DNA from: Empedobacter stercoris
Lineage (GTDB): Bacteria > Bacteroidota > Bacteroidia > Flavobacteriales > Weeksellaceae
Length of the DNA stretch: 64,000 bases
Assembly: GCF_965137335.1 (NCBI RefSeq)
Contig: NZ_CBCRZD010000001.1
Direction: 5' to 3' (one strand)
How positions within the stretch are numbered: the stretch's first letter is position 1; each line of letters starts with the position of its first letter. The translations under genes and the position numbers were made by a program. Below are positions 53,355 through 62,720 of this stretch, in pieces. The notes under the pieces are model-generated. The model did not search any database. It was not told the origin of the DNA and saw only the letters and a program-made list of their open reading frames with translations.

Positions 53355-55124
53355 TTATTGAATCTGAATATCATAAGGTAATCTTAATTGAACACCTTTT
53401 TGTTCATTCATTAACTTTATTTCTTTGTAAATTCTAATTCCATCCGAACCTAATTCTTTTGCAATTGCAGCTTCGGTATTTTTTCCTTGGAGATTATCCA
53501 TAAATTCTTCGAAAGAATCTTTACGTTTTGGATAACTTTCTGTCGAATATTTTTCGATTTTAGCCAATTTAGCTGCTTCCTTAATCGCTGTTTCTAAACT
53601 TCCAAAATCGTCAATCAAACCAATTTGTTTTGCACGAGTTCCAGACCATACTCGCCCTTCCCCTATTTTATCCACTTGTTCGTAGGTTAATTTTCTGTTT
53701 GCTGCAACATGATTTACGAACTTACTGTAGATTAAAACAATTGATTTCTGCATCGTATTTTTAGCCGTTGGTGACAAGGGTGTTGTTAACGACTTCAACT
53801 GATCTGCATTTGCATTCGTTTTCACTTCATCAAAGTTTAAACCTATATTATTAAATAATTTTTGTGCGTTTGGTATCATTCCAAAAACACCAATTGATCC
53901 TGTTATTGTGTTAGGTTGCGCATAAATTTTATCCGAAGCTAAAGCTATATAATAACCTCCAGAGGCTGCTACATCACCAAACGAAACAACTATTGGCATC
54001 TTTGTTTTCAATTGCATCAACTCATATAAAATTTCTTCCGATGCATTAGCACTTCCTCCAGGCGAATTTACACGTAAAACCAATGCTTTGATTTTATTAT
54101 TTTGCGAAATTTTACGGATTGCATCTACATAGGTTTTAGATTGAATTCCATCAAAACCATTTCCTTCCGTAATTGTTCCTGAAGCATATAACACAGCTAC
54201 TTTAGCTTTTTCAGATTTTTCTGTAATAGTCTCAAAATAGTCTTCAACCTTAATTGTATGTTTTTCTAATACTTCAAAATCAGTTTTTGACTTTTCTTGT
54301 TTTAATCCAAGTTTTGTAAATAACATTTTCTGATAATCATTCTCTTGTGCGATGATATCATAAATTTTATTTTGCTTTCCAATTTCTGGAATAAAAGCGT
54401 ATAAACTATCTGTTACCAGATTAAATTGTTCTGGAGAAATTTTTCGAGAAGTTGAGATTGAATTAGCTACATTTCCCCATACATCATTTAATAATTCAGA
54501 CAATTGCATGCGATTTTCATCAGACATATTTGTTCTTATATATGGTTCAACAGCACTTTTAAATTGCCCATGACGTATTACTTGAAAATCGACTCCATAT
54601 TTATCTCCCGCATTTTTGAAAAACATAATATTAGAACTTAATCCTTGTAAAAGTGTACCTCCCAAAGGATTTTGGTAAATTTTATCGGCTATACTACTAA
54701 TATAATAAGACAACTGACTACCGGAATTTGAATACGAATAAACAAATTTTCCCGATTTTTTAAAATCTTCTAACGCATTACGAATATCTGTAGCTTGTGT
54801 TGCCCCACCAGAAAATTGATCAAGTTTTAAACTAATTCCTTTTATCTTATTATCATTCTTTGCCGCTTCTATCGAATGAATGATATCTTGCAAAAACACA
54901 TTTGTATCCTCTGATAAATCAAATAACGAAACTGATCGATCCATATCACTCTCCATAATTGGATTTTCGAGCGAAATCTCTAAAACTGATCCTTCTGTTA
55001 CACTCTTTGAAGGTTTAGATAAAGCTGAAACAAAAATTAGCACGAAAAGTAGAATGATAAATACACTAACCGTTAATAGATTTCCTATAATTGTAGAGAA
55101 TACTCTCCCGAAAAAGTTTTTCAT
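53355..55124 (-). CDS. sppA: Signal peptide peptidase SppA (long, 67K type)
   Basis: 589 aa membrane-anchored serine protease that degrades cleaved signal peptides. One N-terminal helix (about 15-40), then two related domains. The catalytic Lys is in the first (HGQFKSAVEPYIR), and the Ser is in the second (FGDVAASGGYYIA). The start is set at the ATG at 55124 (MKNFFGRVFS). A longer frame to 55160 overlaps the divergent folK start and is unlikely. Separate from mreB by a terminator. Confidence 0.94.
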   Translation of the reverse strand: MKNFFGRVFSTIIGNLLTVSVFIILLFVLIFVSALSKPSKSVTEGSVLEISLENPIMESDMDRSVSLFDLSEDTNVFLQDIIHSIEAAKNDNKIKGISLKLDQFSGGATQATDIRNALEDFKKSGKFVYSYSNSGSQLSYYISSIADKIYQNPLGGTLLQGLSSNIMFFKNAGDKYGVDFQVIRHGQFKSAVEPYIRTNMSDENRMQLSELLNDVWGNVANSISTSRKISPEQFNLVTDSLYAFIPEIGKQNKIYDIIAQENDYQKMLFTKLGLKQEKSKTDFEVLEKHTIKVEDYFETITEKSEKAKVAVLYASGTITEGNGFDGIQSKTYVDAIRKISQNNKIKALVLRVNSPGGSANASEEILYELMQLKTKMPIVVSFGDVAASGGYYIALASDKIYAQPNTITGSIGVFGMIPNAQKLFNNIGLNFDEVKTNANADQLKSLTTPLSPTAKNTMQKSIVLIYSKFVNHVAANRKLTYEQVDKIGEGRVWSGTRAKQIGLIDDFGSLETAIKEAAKLAKIEKYSTESYPKRKDSFEEFMDNLQGKNTEAAIAKELGSDGIRIYKEIKLMNEQKGVQLRLPYDIQIQ

Positions 55125-55138
55125 TTTTAATTTATTAT

Positions 55139-55146
55139 TACTTTTG
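55139..55146 (+). promoter_or_regulatory. Candidate -7 element for folK
   Basis: TACTTTTG fits TAnnTTTG and ends only five nt before the folK ATG, so the message would be leaderless or nearly so. Confidence 0.45.
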
Positions 55147-55151
55147 CATAT

Positions 55152-55562
55152 ATGTCGCAAAATAAAGCCATTTTGTTACTAGGAACAAACTTAGGTGACA
55201 AAAAAAATAACATAGAAACAGCTAAATCTCTTATAAACAAAGAGGTTGGGGTAATAAAAAAAGAATCAAATCTTTTAGAAAATAGCGCTGAAGGTTTTAC
55301 AACTGAAAATCTATTTCTCAATCAAAAAATTGAACTATTGACTAATTATTCTCCTTTTGAATTGTTACAAATAGTAAAAAAAATTGAACAAAAAATGGGA
55401 AGAGTATATGTCCAACCAAAAGAAAATGAACGTTACGTTGACCGATTAATTGATATTGATATATTATTCTACAACAGCCTATTAATAGATTCTAAACGGT
55501 TAAAAATACCACACCCTCAAAATTTTACAAGAGATTTTATCAAAAGTTTATATTTTTTTTAA
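55152..55562 (+). CDS. folK: 2-amino-4-hydroxy-6-hydroxymethyldihydropteridine diphosphokinase, short form
   Basis: 136 aa folate-pathway kinase transferring pyrophosphate from ATP to 6-hydroxymethyl-dihydropterin. LLLGTNLGDKKNNIETA matches the start of the family, and RLIDIDILFYN carries the magnesium-binding Asp pair (canonical R-x-x-D-x-D). The canonical Trp before it is replaced (ERYVDRL). The C-terminus stops at RDFIKSLYFF, about 20 residues short of the usual R-x-F-x-L-x-P-L block. I recall similarly short sequences in related genera, so this is probably a lineage variant. Separated from divergent sppA by 27 nt. Confidence 0.85.
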   Translation: MSQNKAILLLGTNLGDKKNNIETAKSLINKEVGVIKKESNLLENSAEGFTTENLFLNQKIELLTNYSPFELLQIVKKIEQKMGRVYVQPKENERYVDRLIDIDILFYNSLLIDSKRLKIPHPQNFTRDFIKSLYFF

Positions 55563-55639
55563 GATATTAATTATTAATTCATTAGTTTTGTAAAATATAT
55601 TTAGTAATGCTTTATATTAGTTATAATAATTTCTAACCT

Positions 55640-57046
55640 ATGAAAAAAATTTTATCTTTATTAATCTTGGGAGCTGCTGCATGTGTATCTGCACAGACCA
55701 AGTACGATGATAAACCATTCAACAACAGTAAAAAAGAATTTAACGATTGGTCTGTTTCTGCTTTTGGAGGTTTAAACGCTTTGCAAAACTCTGATTTAGT
55801 TTCATGGATGGGCGGAGGATACTTTACTCCAGGCTATGATTTTCAATTCCAATTAAATAAACAAATCACCCATGCTTTTGGTTTAAGTTTACAATATGAA
55901 TTTGGTAAAACTAGACAAAAAGGAAATATTGATGATTCTGCTTTAAGTGGATATCATGGGTATGCTTATGGTAAAACTAAATACCATGCAATTGGAGTTT
56001 TAGCTGATTTGAATGCCTCAAATTTATTAAGACGTATAGATAACAAAACTGAATTCAAATGGGCTATGCATTTATACGCTGGAGTAGGAATACATGGCTA
56101 TAAAGCTTATAGAAACAATTATGCACCTCAAGGAGACCCTAATTTTACATTAATAACTGATCAAGATATCTCTGATAAATCTATTTATTCTCAAGTTGGT
56201 GCTGGTTTACGTTACAAATTGAATGACAAATTTGATTTAGAGTTACGTGGAATGTACTACATGTCTGGTGATGAAGAGTTTGATGGTTCCGGTAAACCAA
56301 TGCCTTACCATAATTCAGGAGGTATAACTGCAGCAGACACAGAAGAAGGTCGTGATGATAATATGATTACTTTTTCATTAGGTTTACATTATAAAATTGG
56401 TAAACATAAAGATGCTTTACAATGGGTTTCACCTTTAGCTAAAACTTCAACTAATCAAAATCCTTTCGAATGTATTGATAAGGATCGCGATGGCGTTTGT
56501 GATCAATGGGATAAATGTTTAGATACACCTGAAGGAATTCGTGTAGATGGATCAGGATGTTCGTTAGATTCTGATGGTGATGGTGTTCCTGATAGCGAAG
56601 ATAAATGTCCTACTATTCCAGGTCCACCAACAAATGGAGGTTGTCCTGAAAAAGTTGTAAGAATTTCTGGAGATGAAGTTGCAACAAAAATTAATGCTTT
56701 TTTAGAAGGAATTGAATTTGAGTATAACTCAGATCGTATTAGAGAACAATCTTACGAAAAATTAAATCATGCTGCTGAAGTTTTATTAGCAAATCCTGAT
56801 TTTAAATTCGTAGTTGAAGGTCATACTGATGCCGCTGGAGGAGTGGATTACAACCAAAAATTATCTGAAAGAAGAGCTGCTTCTGTTGTTCGTTTTTTAG
56901 CTAACAAAGGTGTAGACACTACAAAATTATCTCCTGTTGGAAAAGGAAAATCTGATTTAAAATGGGCTGAATGTAATCCTGTTACAAACTGTCCTGCTTG
57001 GAAAAACTTAGAAAACAGACGAGTAATCTTCAAAGAAATTAAATAA
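55640..57046 (+). CDS. OmpA family protein with type-3 calcium-binding repeats
   Basis: 468 aa. Signal peptide (ends CVSAQ), an N-terminal eight-stranded outer-membrane barrel (about 35-260), a thrombospondin type-3 segment (DKDRDGVCDQWDKC, DSDGDGVPDSEDKC) with calcium-binding Asp-rich turns and paired cysteines, then a peptidoglycan-binding OmpA domain (EFEYNSDRIR..., FVVEGHTDAAGGVDYNQKLSERR). It tethers the outer membrane to the cell wall. Among the most abundant outer-membrane proteins in the phylum. Confidence 0.95.
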   Translation: MKKILSLLILGAAACVSAQTKYDDKPFNNSKKEFNDWSVSAFGGLNALQNSDLVSWMGGGYFTPGYDFQFQLNKQITHAFGLSLQYEFGKTRQKGNIDDSALSGYHGYAYGKTKYHAIGVLADLNASNLLRRIDNKTEFKWAMHLYAGVGIHGYKAYRNNYAPQGDPNFTLITDQDISDKSIYSQVGAGLRYKLNDKFDLELRGMYYMSGDEEFDGSGKPMPYHNSGGITAADTEEGRDDNMITFSLGLHYKIGKHKDALQWVSPLAKTSTNQNPFECIDKDRDGVCDQWDKCLDTPEGIRVDGSGCSLDSDGDGVPDSEDKCPTIPGPPTNGGCPEKVVRISGDEVATKINAFLEGIEFEYNSDRIREQSYEKLNHAAEVLLANPDFKFVVEGHTDAAGGVDYNQKLSERRAASVVRFLANKGVDTTKLSPVGKGKSDLKWAECNPVTNCPAWKNLENRRVIFKEIK

Positions 57047-57065
57047 TCTTAATTTCATATAAAAC

Positions 57066-57096
57066 AAAAAGGTCAGTTTTAAACTGACCTTTTTTT
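57066..57096. terminator. Bidirectional terminator between the OmpA and exonuclease genes
   Basis: Palindrome AAAAAGGTCAGTTT / AAACTGACCTTTTT with flanking A/T tracts, 20 nt past the OmpA stop and 13 nt before the converging gene's stop. Confidence 0.9.
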
Positions 57097-57108
57097 ATTT
57101 CTAATAAT

Positions 57109-58476
57109 TTAATTTAATATTACAATTTGGCTTGGATTAGACGAAACCTTGTACAGAAAATATTTTAGCATATTCTTGATTTCATCTGTTTCTTGAATTA
57201 GAATCAATATGTTATGTATCTTTTCAAGCGATTTTATCTGATGATGATACTCGTAATAGCCATATCCTTTAAATTCCTTATTTTCGATTAAATAAAATGA
57301 CTTCTCTATCCCACTTCGACCTTTATCAATGATTAAAAATGTATCCGAAGGATACTCTGTCGTTTGTATAAAATCCTTGATTCTTTTATTGTAATCATCT
57401 CGAGATTCCTCCTTTATACAAGCTCCATTACATTTATTCACTTTGTACTGAAAACAAGATTCATCAGATTTTATTCCCTCATTTACTTGTTGACAAAGAT
57501 TGTAATCATTAACAATTTTTTCTAAAACCTCTTTGGCACGTTCTTTCGTCTTAAATTTTAAAACAGGCTCTACTTTTCTAACTTTTCCTATTTCTAAACG
57601 TGAATAACCTCTTTTCGATTCTAAATAATACAACCCATACGGATATACTTTATTTCCAACTAGTTTAAGATTATACATTGGTTGGTTAGTCAAAACCTCA
57701 TTATTCTCTTTTATAGCGGCTAAAAATCCGCTTCCAGTTTCTTCAAATTTAATCGAGCGAGTATAACGTTTTAATTTATTTGCTTTTAAGGTTTTTGATG
57801 TAAAAATTTGATTGATAGATCGTGCGATATTATTACTTCTACTAATATAAATTAACTGTTTTCTACTATTGTATATGTAAAAAACACCTGTCGTATTCGG
57901 TAGATTTTCTAACAATTTCTGATATTTAGAACTTGCTTTTTTAGGTTGTTTTAAACCTGTTTTCTTTGTGATAATTTTTTCAGAATCTTTATCTAAAAGC
58001 ATTTTGAATAACGTTATCGTTGCTCTTGCATCTCCAGAAGCGCGATGGCGATCTGTTACCACAATACCTAAGGATTGACACAATTTACCCAAAGAATATG
58101 ATGGTAAATTTGGGATTAATTTCTCACTGTATTCAAAAGTATCAATCCATTCTTTTTCATAATTATAGCCTAATCGTTCAAACTCCTGTTTCAACATTCT
58201 ATAATCAAACATCACATTATGTCCAACTAAAATACAATCATCTGTAATTTCAACTATCCTCTTAGCTACTTCATGAAACTTTGGTGCAGTTAACACCATT
58301 TTATCGGTAATTTGAGTTAATTTTTGTACAAATTTGTCAATCTTTTTTTCGGGATTAACTAATGAAATAAATTGATCAACAATTTCTTTTCCATCATATT
58401 TATACACAGCAATCTCAATGATTGACTCTTCTCCTACTTTTCCGCCAGTCGCCTCTATATCTAAAATCGCGTACAC
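57109..58476 (-). CDS. DnaQ-family 3'-5' exonuclease fused to a UvrC-like GIY-YIG domain
   Basis: 455 aa. Domain 1 (1-165) is a DEDDh exonuclease: Asp6, Glu8 (DIEATGG), Asp91 (GHNVMFDYRM), His144 and Asp149 (HRASGDARA). Domain 2 (195-275) is a GIY-YIG endonuclease like the UvrC N-terminus: GVFYIYN, LIYISRSNN, and Glu257 aligned with the catalytic Glu. A C-terminal region (to 455) has Cys348-type and CxxxC residues (CFQYKVNKCNGAC) as in UvrC's cysteine cluster. Such fusions are known in actinobacteria and Bacteroidota but little studied. Start codon GTG. Directly behind the HerA-like gene (4 nt). Confidence 0.87.
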   Translation of the reverse strand: MYAILDIEATGGKVGEESIIEIAVYKYDGKEIVDQFISLVNPEKKIDKFVQKLTQITDKMVLTAPKFHEVAKRIVEITDDCILVGHNVMFDYRMLKQEFERLGYNYEKEWIDTFEYSEKLIPNLPSYSLGKLCQSLGIVVTDRHRASGDARATITLFKMLLDKDSEKIITKKTGLKQPKKASSKYQKLLENLPNTTGVFYIYNSRKQLIYISRSNNIARSINQIFTSKTLKANKLKRYTRSIKFEETGSGFLAAIKENNEVLTNQPMYNLKLVGNKVYPYGLYYLESKRGYSRLEIGKVRKVEPVLKFKTKERAKEVLEKIVNDYNLCQQVNEGIKSDESCFQYKVNKCNGACIKEESRDDYNKRIKDFIQTTEYPSDTFLIIDKGRSGIEKSFYLIENKEFKGYGYYEYHHQIKSLEKIHNILILIQETDEIKNMLKYFLYKVSSNPSQIVILN

Positions 58477-58480
58477 TTGC

Positions 58481-60010
58481 TTATTTTTTTCCTTTTAAAA
58501 AATCAGTTAACATTTTCATCCCCCAATCCATCAATTTTCGAGTTGCTGTACGACTTACGTCACGTATAACAGGATTATATGTCCAATCTTTTTCTTGTGG
58601 AACTCTTTTTGAAGGAGTTTTTTTACTACTTGTTTGTTCACTATTTTTTTGTTGTTCTAATTTTTGTGATAATATCTCATTAGCCGATTCACGGTTGATA
58701 TTCTTCGCATACTTATTGACTAAATCTGAGTTTGCTACAATCGTATTTATTTCATCAGAAGTCAACACATCCATTCTCGAATTTGGTGCGCGCATATAAG
58801 TATATGCTAATGGCGTTGGAATCCCTTTTTCATCTAAAGCAGTCACAAAAGCTTCTCCAATTCCTAATTGTGTGATTACCTCATTTGCCTTATAATAAGT
58901 TGTCGTTGGATAATTTTCGATTGCTTTCGTAATTTCTTTACGATCTTTTGCTGTAAAACCTCTTAATGCATGTTGAATTTTAAGACCTAATTGACTCAAA
59001 ACTGCATCAGGAACATCTCCAGGAACTTGAGTTACAAAATATAACCCAACACCTTTAGAACGAATTAATTTTACCATGGTTTCTATTTGATTTAATAAAG
59101 CTTTCGTTGCTTCTTTAAAAATCAAATGCGCTTCATCAATAAAAATAACCAATTTAGGTTGATCAGCATCTCCAGATTCAGGAAATTGAGAATAAATTTT
59201 ATTCAACAAACTTAGCATAAAAGTGGAAAATAAATTGGGTTGATTTTGAATATCAATCAAACGAATAATATTTACGATTCCTTTACCATCTTTTGTTTTC
59301 AATAAATCTTGAACATCAAAACTTGGTTCTCCGAAGAATTTTGTTGCACCTTGTTGTTCTAATGCAACAATTTTACGTAAAATAGCTCCTAATGAAGCAG
59401 GCGCAATTGTTCCATAATTAGAATTTAATTCTGCTTTACCTTCAGCTGAATCTGTTACATATTGTAAAACGCGTCGAATATCTTCCAAATCAATCAATGG
59501 TAAATTTCGATCTTCACAATACTTAAATATAATTGAGATTATACTTTCTTGTGTCTCATTTAATTCTAAAATTTTACTGAATAAAATTGGACCAAAATCA
59601 GTTACAGTTGCACGAAGTTTAACTCCTGGCTCATCAGAAATAGACAAAAATTCCACTGCTGACCCTTGCGGATTATAAGGTAAATCGAGCGCTTGCATTC
59701 TTTCTTGCGCATGTTTATCTTCAGCATTTGCTGCTGCTCCAATTCCCGACAAATCTCCTTTAATATCCATCAATAAAGTCGGAACCCCTTTTAAAGAAAG
59801 CTGTTCGGCGATAATTTGCAAAGATTTGGTTTTTCCTGTTCCAGTTGCACCTCCAATCAATCCATGACGATTCATTGTTTTTAATGCCACTGAAATTTCA
59901 GCTTCTTCTACAATTTCTCCATCTAATCTGGCTTTGCCTAATATTATTTTATCATTCTTATAGGAATAACGTTTTTGAATTTCCTGAATAAAGCTTTCTT
60001 TTTGGTTCAT
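58481..60010 (-). CDS. HerA-like (DUF853) ATPase
   Basis: 509 aa FtsK/HerA-superfamily ATPase. Walker A GATGTGKTK (Lys60), Walker B VIFIDEAHL and an arginine-containing block GLKIQHALRGFTAKDRKEI. It binds nucleotide, and relatives translocate along DNA or act as helicases with a nuclease partner. No NurA gene is present. The tail is Lys/Gln-rich (EQQKNSEQTSSKKTPSK), probably flexible. The four-nt gap to the DnaQ-UvrC fusion suggests the two work together. The family is widespread and of unclear function. Confidence 0.85.
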   Translation of the reverse strand: MNQKESFIQEIQKRYSYKNDKIILGKARLDGEIVEEAEISVALKTMNRHGLIGGATGTGKTKSLQIIAEQLSLKGVPTLLMDIKGDLSGIGAAANAEDKHAQERMQALDLPYNPQGSAVEFLSISDEPGVKLRATVTDFGPILFSKILELNETQESIISIIFKYCEDRNLPLIDLEDIRRVLQYVTDSAEGKAELNSNYGTIAPASLGAILRKIVALEQQGATKFFGEPSFDVQDLLKTKDGKGIVNIIRLIDIQNQPNLFSTFMLSLLNKIYSQFPESGDADQPKLVIFIDEAHLIFKEATKALLNQIETMVKLIRSKGVGLYFVTQVPGDVPDAVLSQLGLKIQHALRGFTAKDRKEITKAIENYPTTTYYKANEVITQLGIGEAFVTALDEKGIPTPLAYTYMRAPNSRMDVLTSDEINTIVANSDLVNKYAKNINRESANEILSQKLEQQKNSEQTSSKKTPSKRVPQEKDWTYNPVIRDVSRTATRKLMDWGMKMLTDFLKGKK

Positions 60011-60042
60011 TTTGATTGATTATTAAATAAATATAGGAAAAA

Positions 60043-61083
60043 TTATTCTGCAAATTTATATTTTACAACAACAGGATAATGATCCGAAAATTTTTTACGA
60101 ATAACATTTGCCTCAATAGCTGTAAATTCTTTTGAATGAAATAAATAATCAATTCTAATTGGAAATTTAAATCCATGAAAAGTTGTAGCATCTCCTTTTC
60201 CTACCGCTATAAATGAATCGTGAAGGTAATTTTTTAATTTTTCGTATTCATACGAAATAGGCGTAGCATTAAGGTCTGTTCCCAAAATAACGGGATGACG
60301 AGATGATTTGATATACGGGATAATTGCTTCCAACTGCTTTTGATGCTTTTGCATTCCTTTTACCAATTTCAATTCGACCTTTCTGCTCGAAATTTCAGCT
60401 GTTTTCGAATCTTCTGATTGAATAATATCTTTTACCATCGTTTTATCGATGTACATGGGCTCCAAATAAACATTGATTACTCGAATTGTATCGGTTCCGA
60501 GATCAATATCTGCGTATGCCGCAAGTCCATTAAAATCTTCGCTATTTTCGGTTTCTATTATTTTTGTTTGGATAATTGGATATTTACTATAAATCGTTAA
60601 CAATCCATAAAATTCTGAATAATAATCTTTAAACTCATTATTTTTCAAACTCTTTTGTTGAGCTTCTCTTGCCTCTTGAAGCAACATAATGTCCGCTTTA
60701 TTTTTAATCAAAAATTCTTTCGTTCCTTCATCCTTAAAACCATGAGCATTGTATGTCAAAACTGTTAAATCGGCTTTTTTAGCTTCTATTTTATTGAATT
60801 GTACAATGGGATAAGATAAATAAATTGGATAAAACAATCCAGCTGAAAGAATTAAAATCAATAGAAAATGTCGCCAACTAAATAATAACCAATAAGCTAA
60901 AAAAATAGTTCCGAATGCAAATAAAATTGGAAAACCAATTGAGATAAAATTAAAATAAGGTATTTCTGAAGGTGTAAAAACTTTATTTAAATAAACACAA
61001 TAAGCTACCAACAAAAAAACAATATTTATTGTTAGTACTAAACGATTGAAATAATTTAGTTTAAACTTACTGATTACACTCAT
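60043..61083 (-). CDS. Membrane-anchored endonuclease/exonuclease/phosphatase
   Basis: 346 aa. Three transmembrane segments (about 15-33, 45-67, 73-92) anchor an EEP domain whose active-site residues are in place: Asn112 and His114 (NAHG), Glu137 (LLQEAR), Asp270 and Asn272 (GTDLNA), Asp312 (RIDYLF), Asp334 and His335 (SDHYP). The substrate may be a phospholipid head group or nucleic acid; it cannot be told. Encoded one nt after the rhomboid gene. Confidence 0.9.
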   Translation of the reverse strand: MSVISKFKLNYFNRLVLTINIVFLLVAYCVYLNKVFTPSEIPYFNFISIGFPILFAFGTIFLAYWLLFSWRHFLLILILSAGLFYPIYLSYPIVQFNKIEAKKADLTVLTYNAHGFKDEGTKEFLIKNKADIMLLQEAREAQQKSLKNNEFKDYYSEFYGLLTIYSKYPIIQTKIIETENSEDFNGLAAYADIDLGTDTIRVINVYLEPMYIDKTMVKDIIQSEDSKTAEISSRKVELKLVKGMQKHQKQLEAIIPYIKSSRHPVILGTDLNATPISYEYEKLKNYLHDSFIAVGKGDATTFHGFKFPIRIDYLFHSKEFTAIEANVIRKKFSDHYPVVVKYKFAE

Positions 61084-61084
61084 T

Positions 61085-61972
61085 TTATCTGCCTTCTTTA
61101 AATAGAAAGTCTTTTTCTTCTTTAGATAAACTTTCGTATCCTGATCGCGAAATTTTATCTAAAATTACATCAATTTTCTTTTGTTTTTCAACTTTTTGAT
61201 GATTAAAATCGTAGTCATCTTTCGGAACATTTGTTCGAGTTGAAGTTGAAGAAGTATTTTTATATGTTTTAAATGTTGATTTGTCTTTCTTTTGAAACAA
61301 TTGTTCTATTTTGATAATAAAGTTACCAAAAAAATCATTTCCTTTCTCAAATTGTTTCATATAAAGATAACCAAAAATCGCACCACCCAAATGCGAAATA
61401 CTTCCACCAGCATTCTGATTTGCTATAATATTATATACATCAAAAGCAATAAAAAAGTAGCCTACATACAACAATGGAAACGAAGTTGGAATAAGTAGCA
61501 AACGAACAGGCATTTTTGGGTTGTAGGAAATCATCCCAAAAAAAACGGCATAAACAGCTGCAGAAGCACCAACTAATAAATGTGAATAATTGAATATATT
61601 TTGAAACAATAAAAAGAATATACCTCCAGTTATTCCTCCAAAAATATAAAACGTCACTAAGTTTCTATTCTGAAATTGTTGTAAAAACATTTGGCCTACG
61701 AAGTACAACAAAACCATATTCATAATCAAATGGAAAAGATTTCCATGCAACCAAGAATAGCTGAAAATTTGCCATGGTTTTGTCAATAAATCATCAAAAG
61801 ATGACAATGCAAACAAATCAGTTGTGTTAATAATTGAATTCGCTACAGTACGAAGAATGAAATCTACAATTAGTAACGTAAAAAACACCACAACATTGAT
61901 ATAAATTAACTTTGTTGCACTATTTCCTGAAGAATATTTTAGTTTTAAATCGTCTAAGATATTATTTGTCAT
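61085..61972 (-). CDS. Rhomboid family intramembrane serine protease (first of two)
   Basis: 295 aa with about six transmembrane helices. The active Ser137 is in GASAAVYA, where the usual G-x-S-G glycine is an alanine; His194 (SISHLGGAIFGY) is the partner. The H-x-x-x-N segment HGNLFHLIMNM is conserved. A basic C-terminal tail with a cytoplasmic segment of about 80 residues (TSSTSTRTN..., EKQKKIDVILDKI) follows the fold. Paired with the next rhomboid. Confidence 0.88.
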   Translation of the reverse strand: MTNNILDDLKLKYSSGNSATKLIYINVVVFFTLLIVDFILRTVANSIINTTDLFALSSFDDLLTKPWQIFSYSWLHGNLFHLIMNMVLLYFVGQMFLQQFQNRNLVTFYIFGGITGGIFFLLFQNIFNYSHLLVGASAAVYAVFFGMISYNPKMPVRLLLIPTSFPLLYVGYFFIAFDVYNIIANQNAGGSISHLGGAIFGYLYMKQFEKGNDFFGNFIIKIEQLFQKKDKSTFKTYKNTSSTSTRTNVPKDDYDFNHQKVEKQKKIDVILDKISRSGYESLSKEEKDFLFKEGR

Positions 61973-61975
61973 AGT

Positions 61976-62716
61976 TTAATTCCATCTATAAAGATTCTTT
62001 TTCCATTTTCTTGCCAATAAGAAACCTATTAAACCTCCTCCTAAATGGGCAAAATGTGCTACATTTCCGATATTCTGGTATCCCATATAAAACTCAATTA
62101 ATACCATAATTGGAATAAAATATTTTGCTTTTATTGGAACTGGAAAAAAGATTAACATCAACTTTTCGTTTGGATACAACACCGCAAATGCTAACAATAA
62201 ACCATAAATTGCTCCTGAAGCACCAACCATTGGTGTAACAAAATAGGTTAAAATACTTGACGCAGATTGACTACTTTGAATAACTGCGTTGGTATGATAT
62301 GCGCCTTGCATTGATAATTTAGCTGCATCATAAATTTGTCCCAAACCTATTCCTTGCGATTGGATTATTTCTTTTAATTGCTCAACTTGGAAATAATTTA
62401 CCAAATTAAATAAAATAAAACCTCCTAAACCAGCTAATAAATATAAGGTTATAAACTTTTCAGGACCAAAAGTTTGTTCCACTACCGAACCAAACATCCA
62501 CAATGCAAACATATTAAACAATATATGCGTAAAATCGGCATGCATAAACATATGCGTTAAGATTTGCCAAAAATTGAAGTTAGGAGATTCTGGATAAAAT
62601 GCACCTAAAATCACGCGTAAATCAATTCCTTTTGCGTTAAAAACAAAAGTCGCTAAAAAGAATAACCCATTAATAATCAGTAAATTCTTTGTTATCGGTG
62701 GTATAGATTGTCTCAT
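61976..62716 (-). CDS. Rhomboid family intramembrane serine protease (second of two)
   Basis: 246 aa with the canonical GASGAIYG (Ser167) and His224 (HFAHLGGGLIGF). The conserved HADFTHILFNM lies in helix 2. The insertion between helices 3 and 4 (about 110-155) is longer than in the first copy. Between mutL (four-nt gap) and the first rhomboid (three-nt gap); tight co-transcription is evident. Confidence 0.9.
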   Translation of the reverse strand: MRQSIPPITKNLLIINGLFFLATFVFNAKGIDLRVILGAFYPESPNFNFWQILTHMFMHADFTHILFNMFALWMFGSVVEQTFGPEKFITLYLLAGLGGFILFNLVNYFQVEQLKEIIQSQGIGLGQIYDAAKLSMQGAYHTNAVIQSSQSASSILTYFVTPMVGASGAIYGLLLAFAVLYPNEKLMLIFFPVPIKAKYFIPIMVLIEFYMGYQNIGNVAHFAHLGGGLIGFLLARKWKKNLYRWN

Positions 62717-62720
62717 TTGG

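Noticed and set aside
55125..55160. Longer start for sppA
   Set aside because: It overlaps the divergent folK start codon and its promoter; the ATG at 55124 gives a normal membrane anchor.
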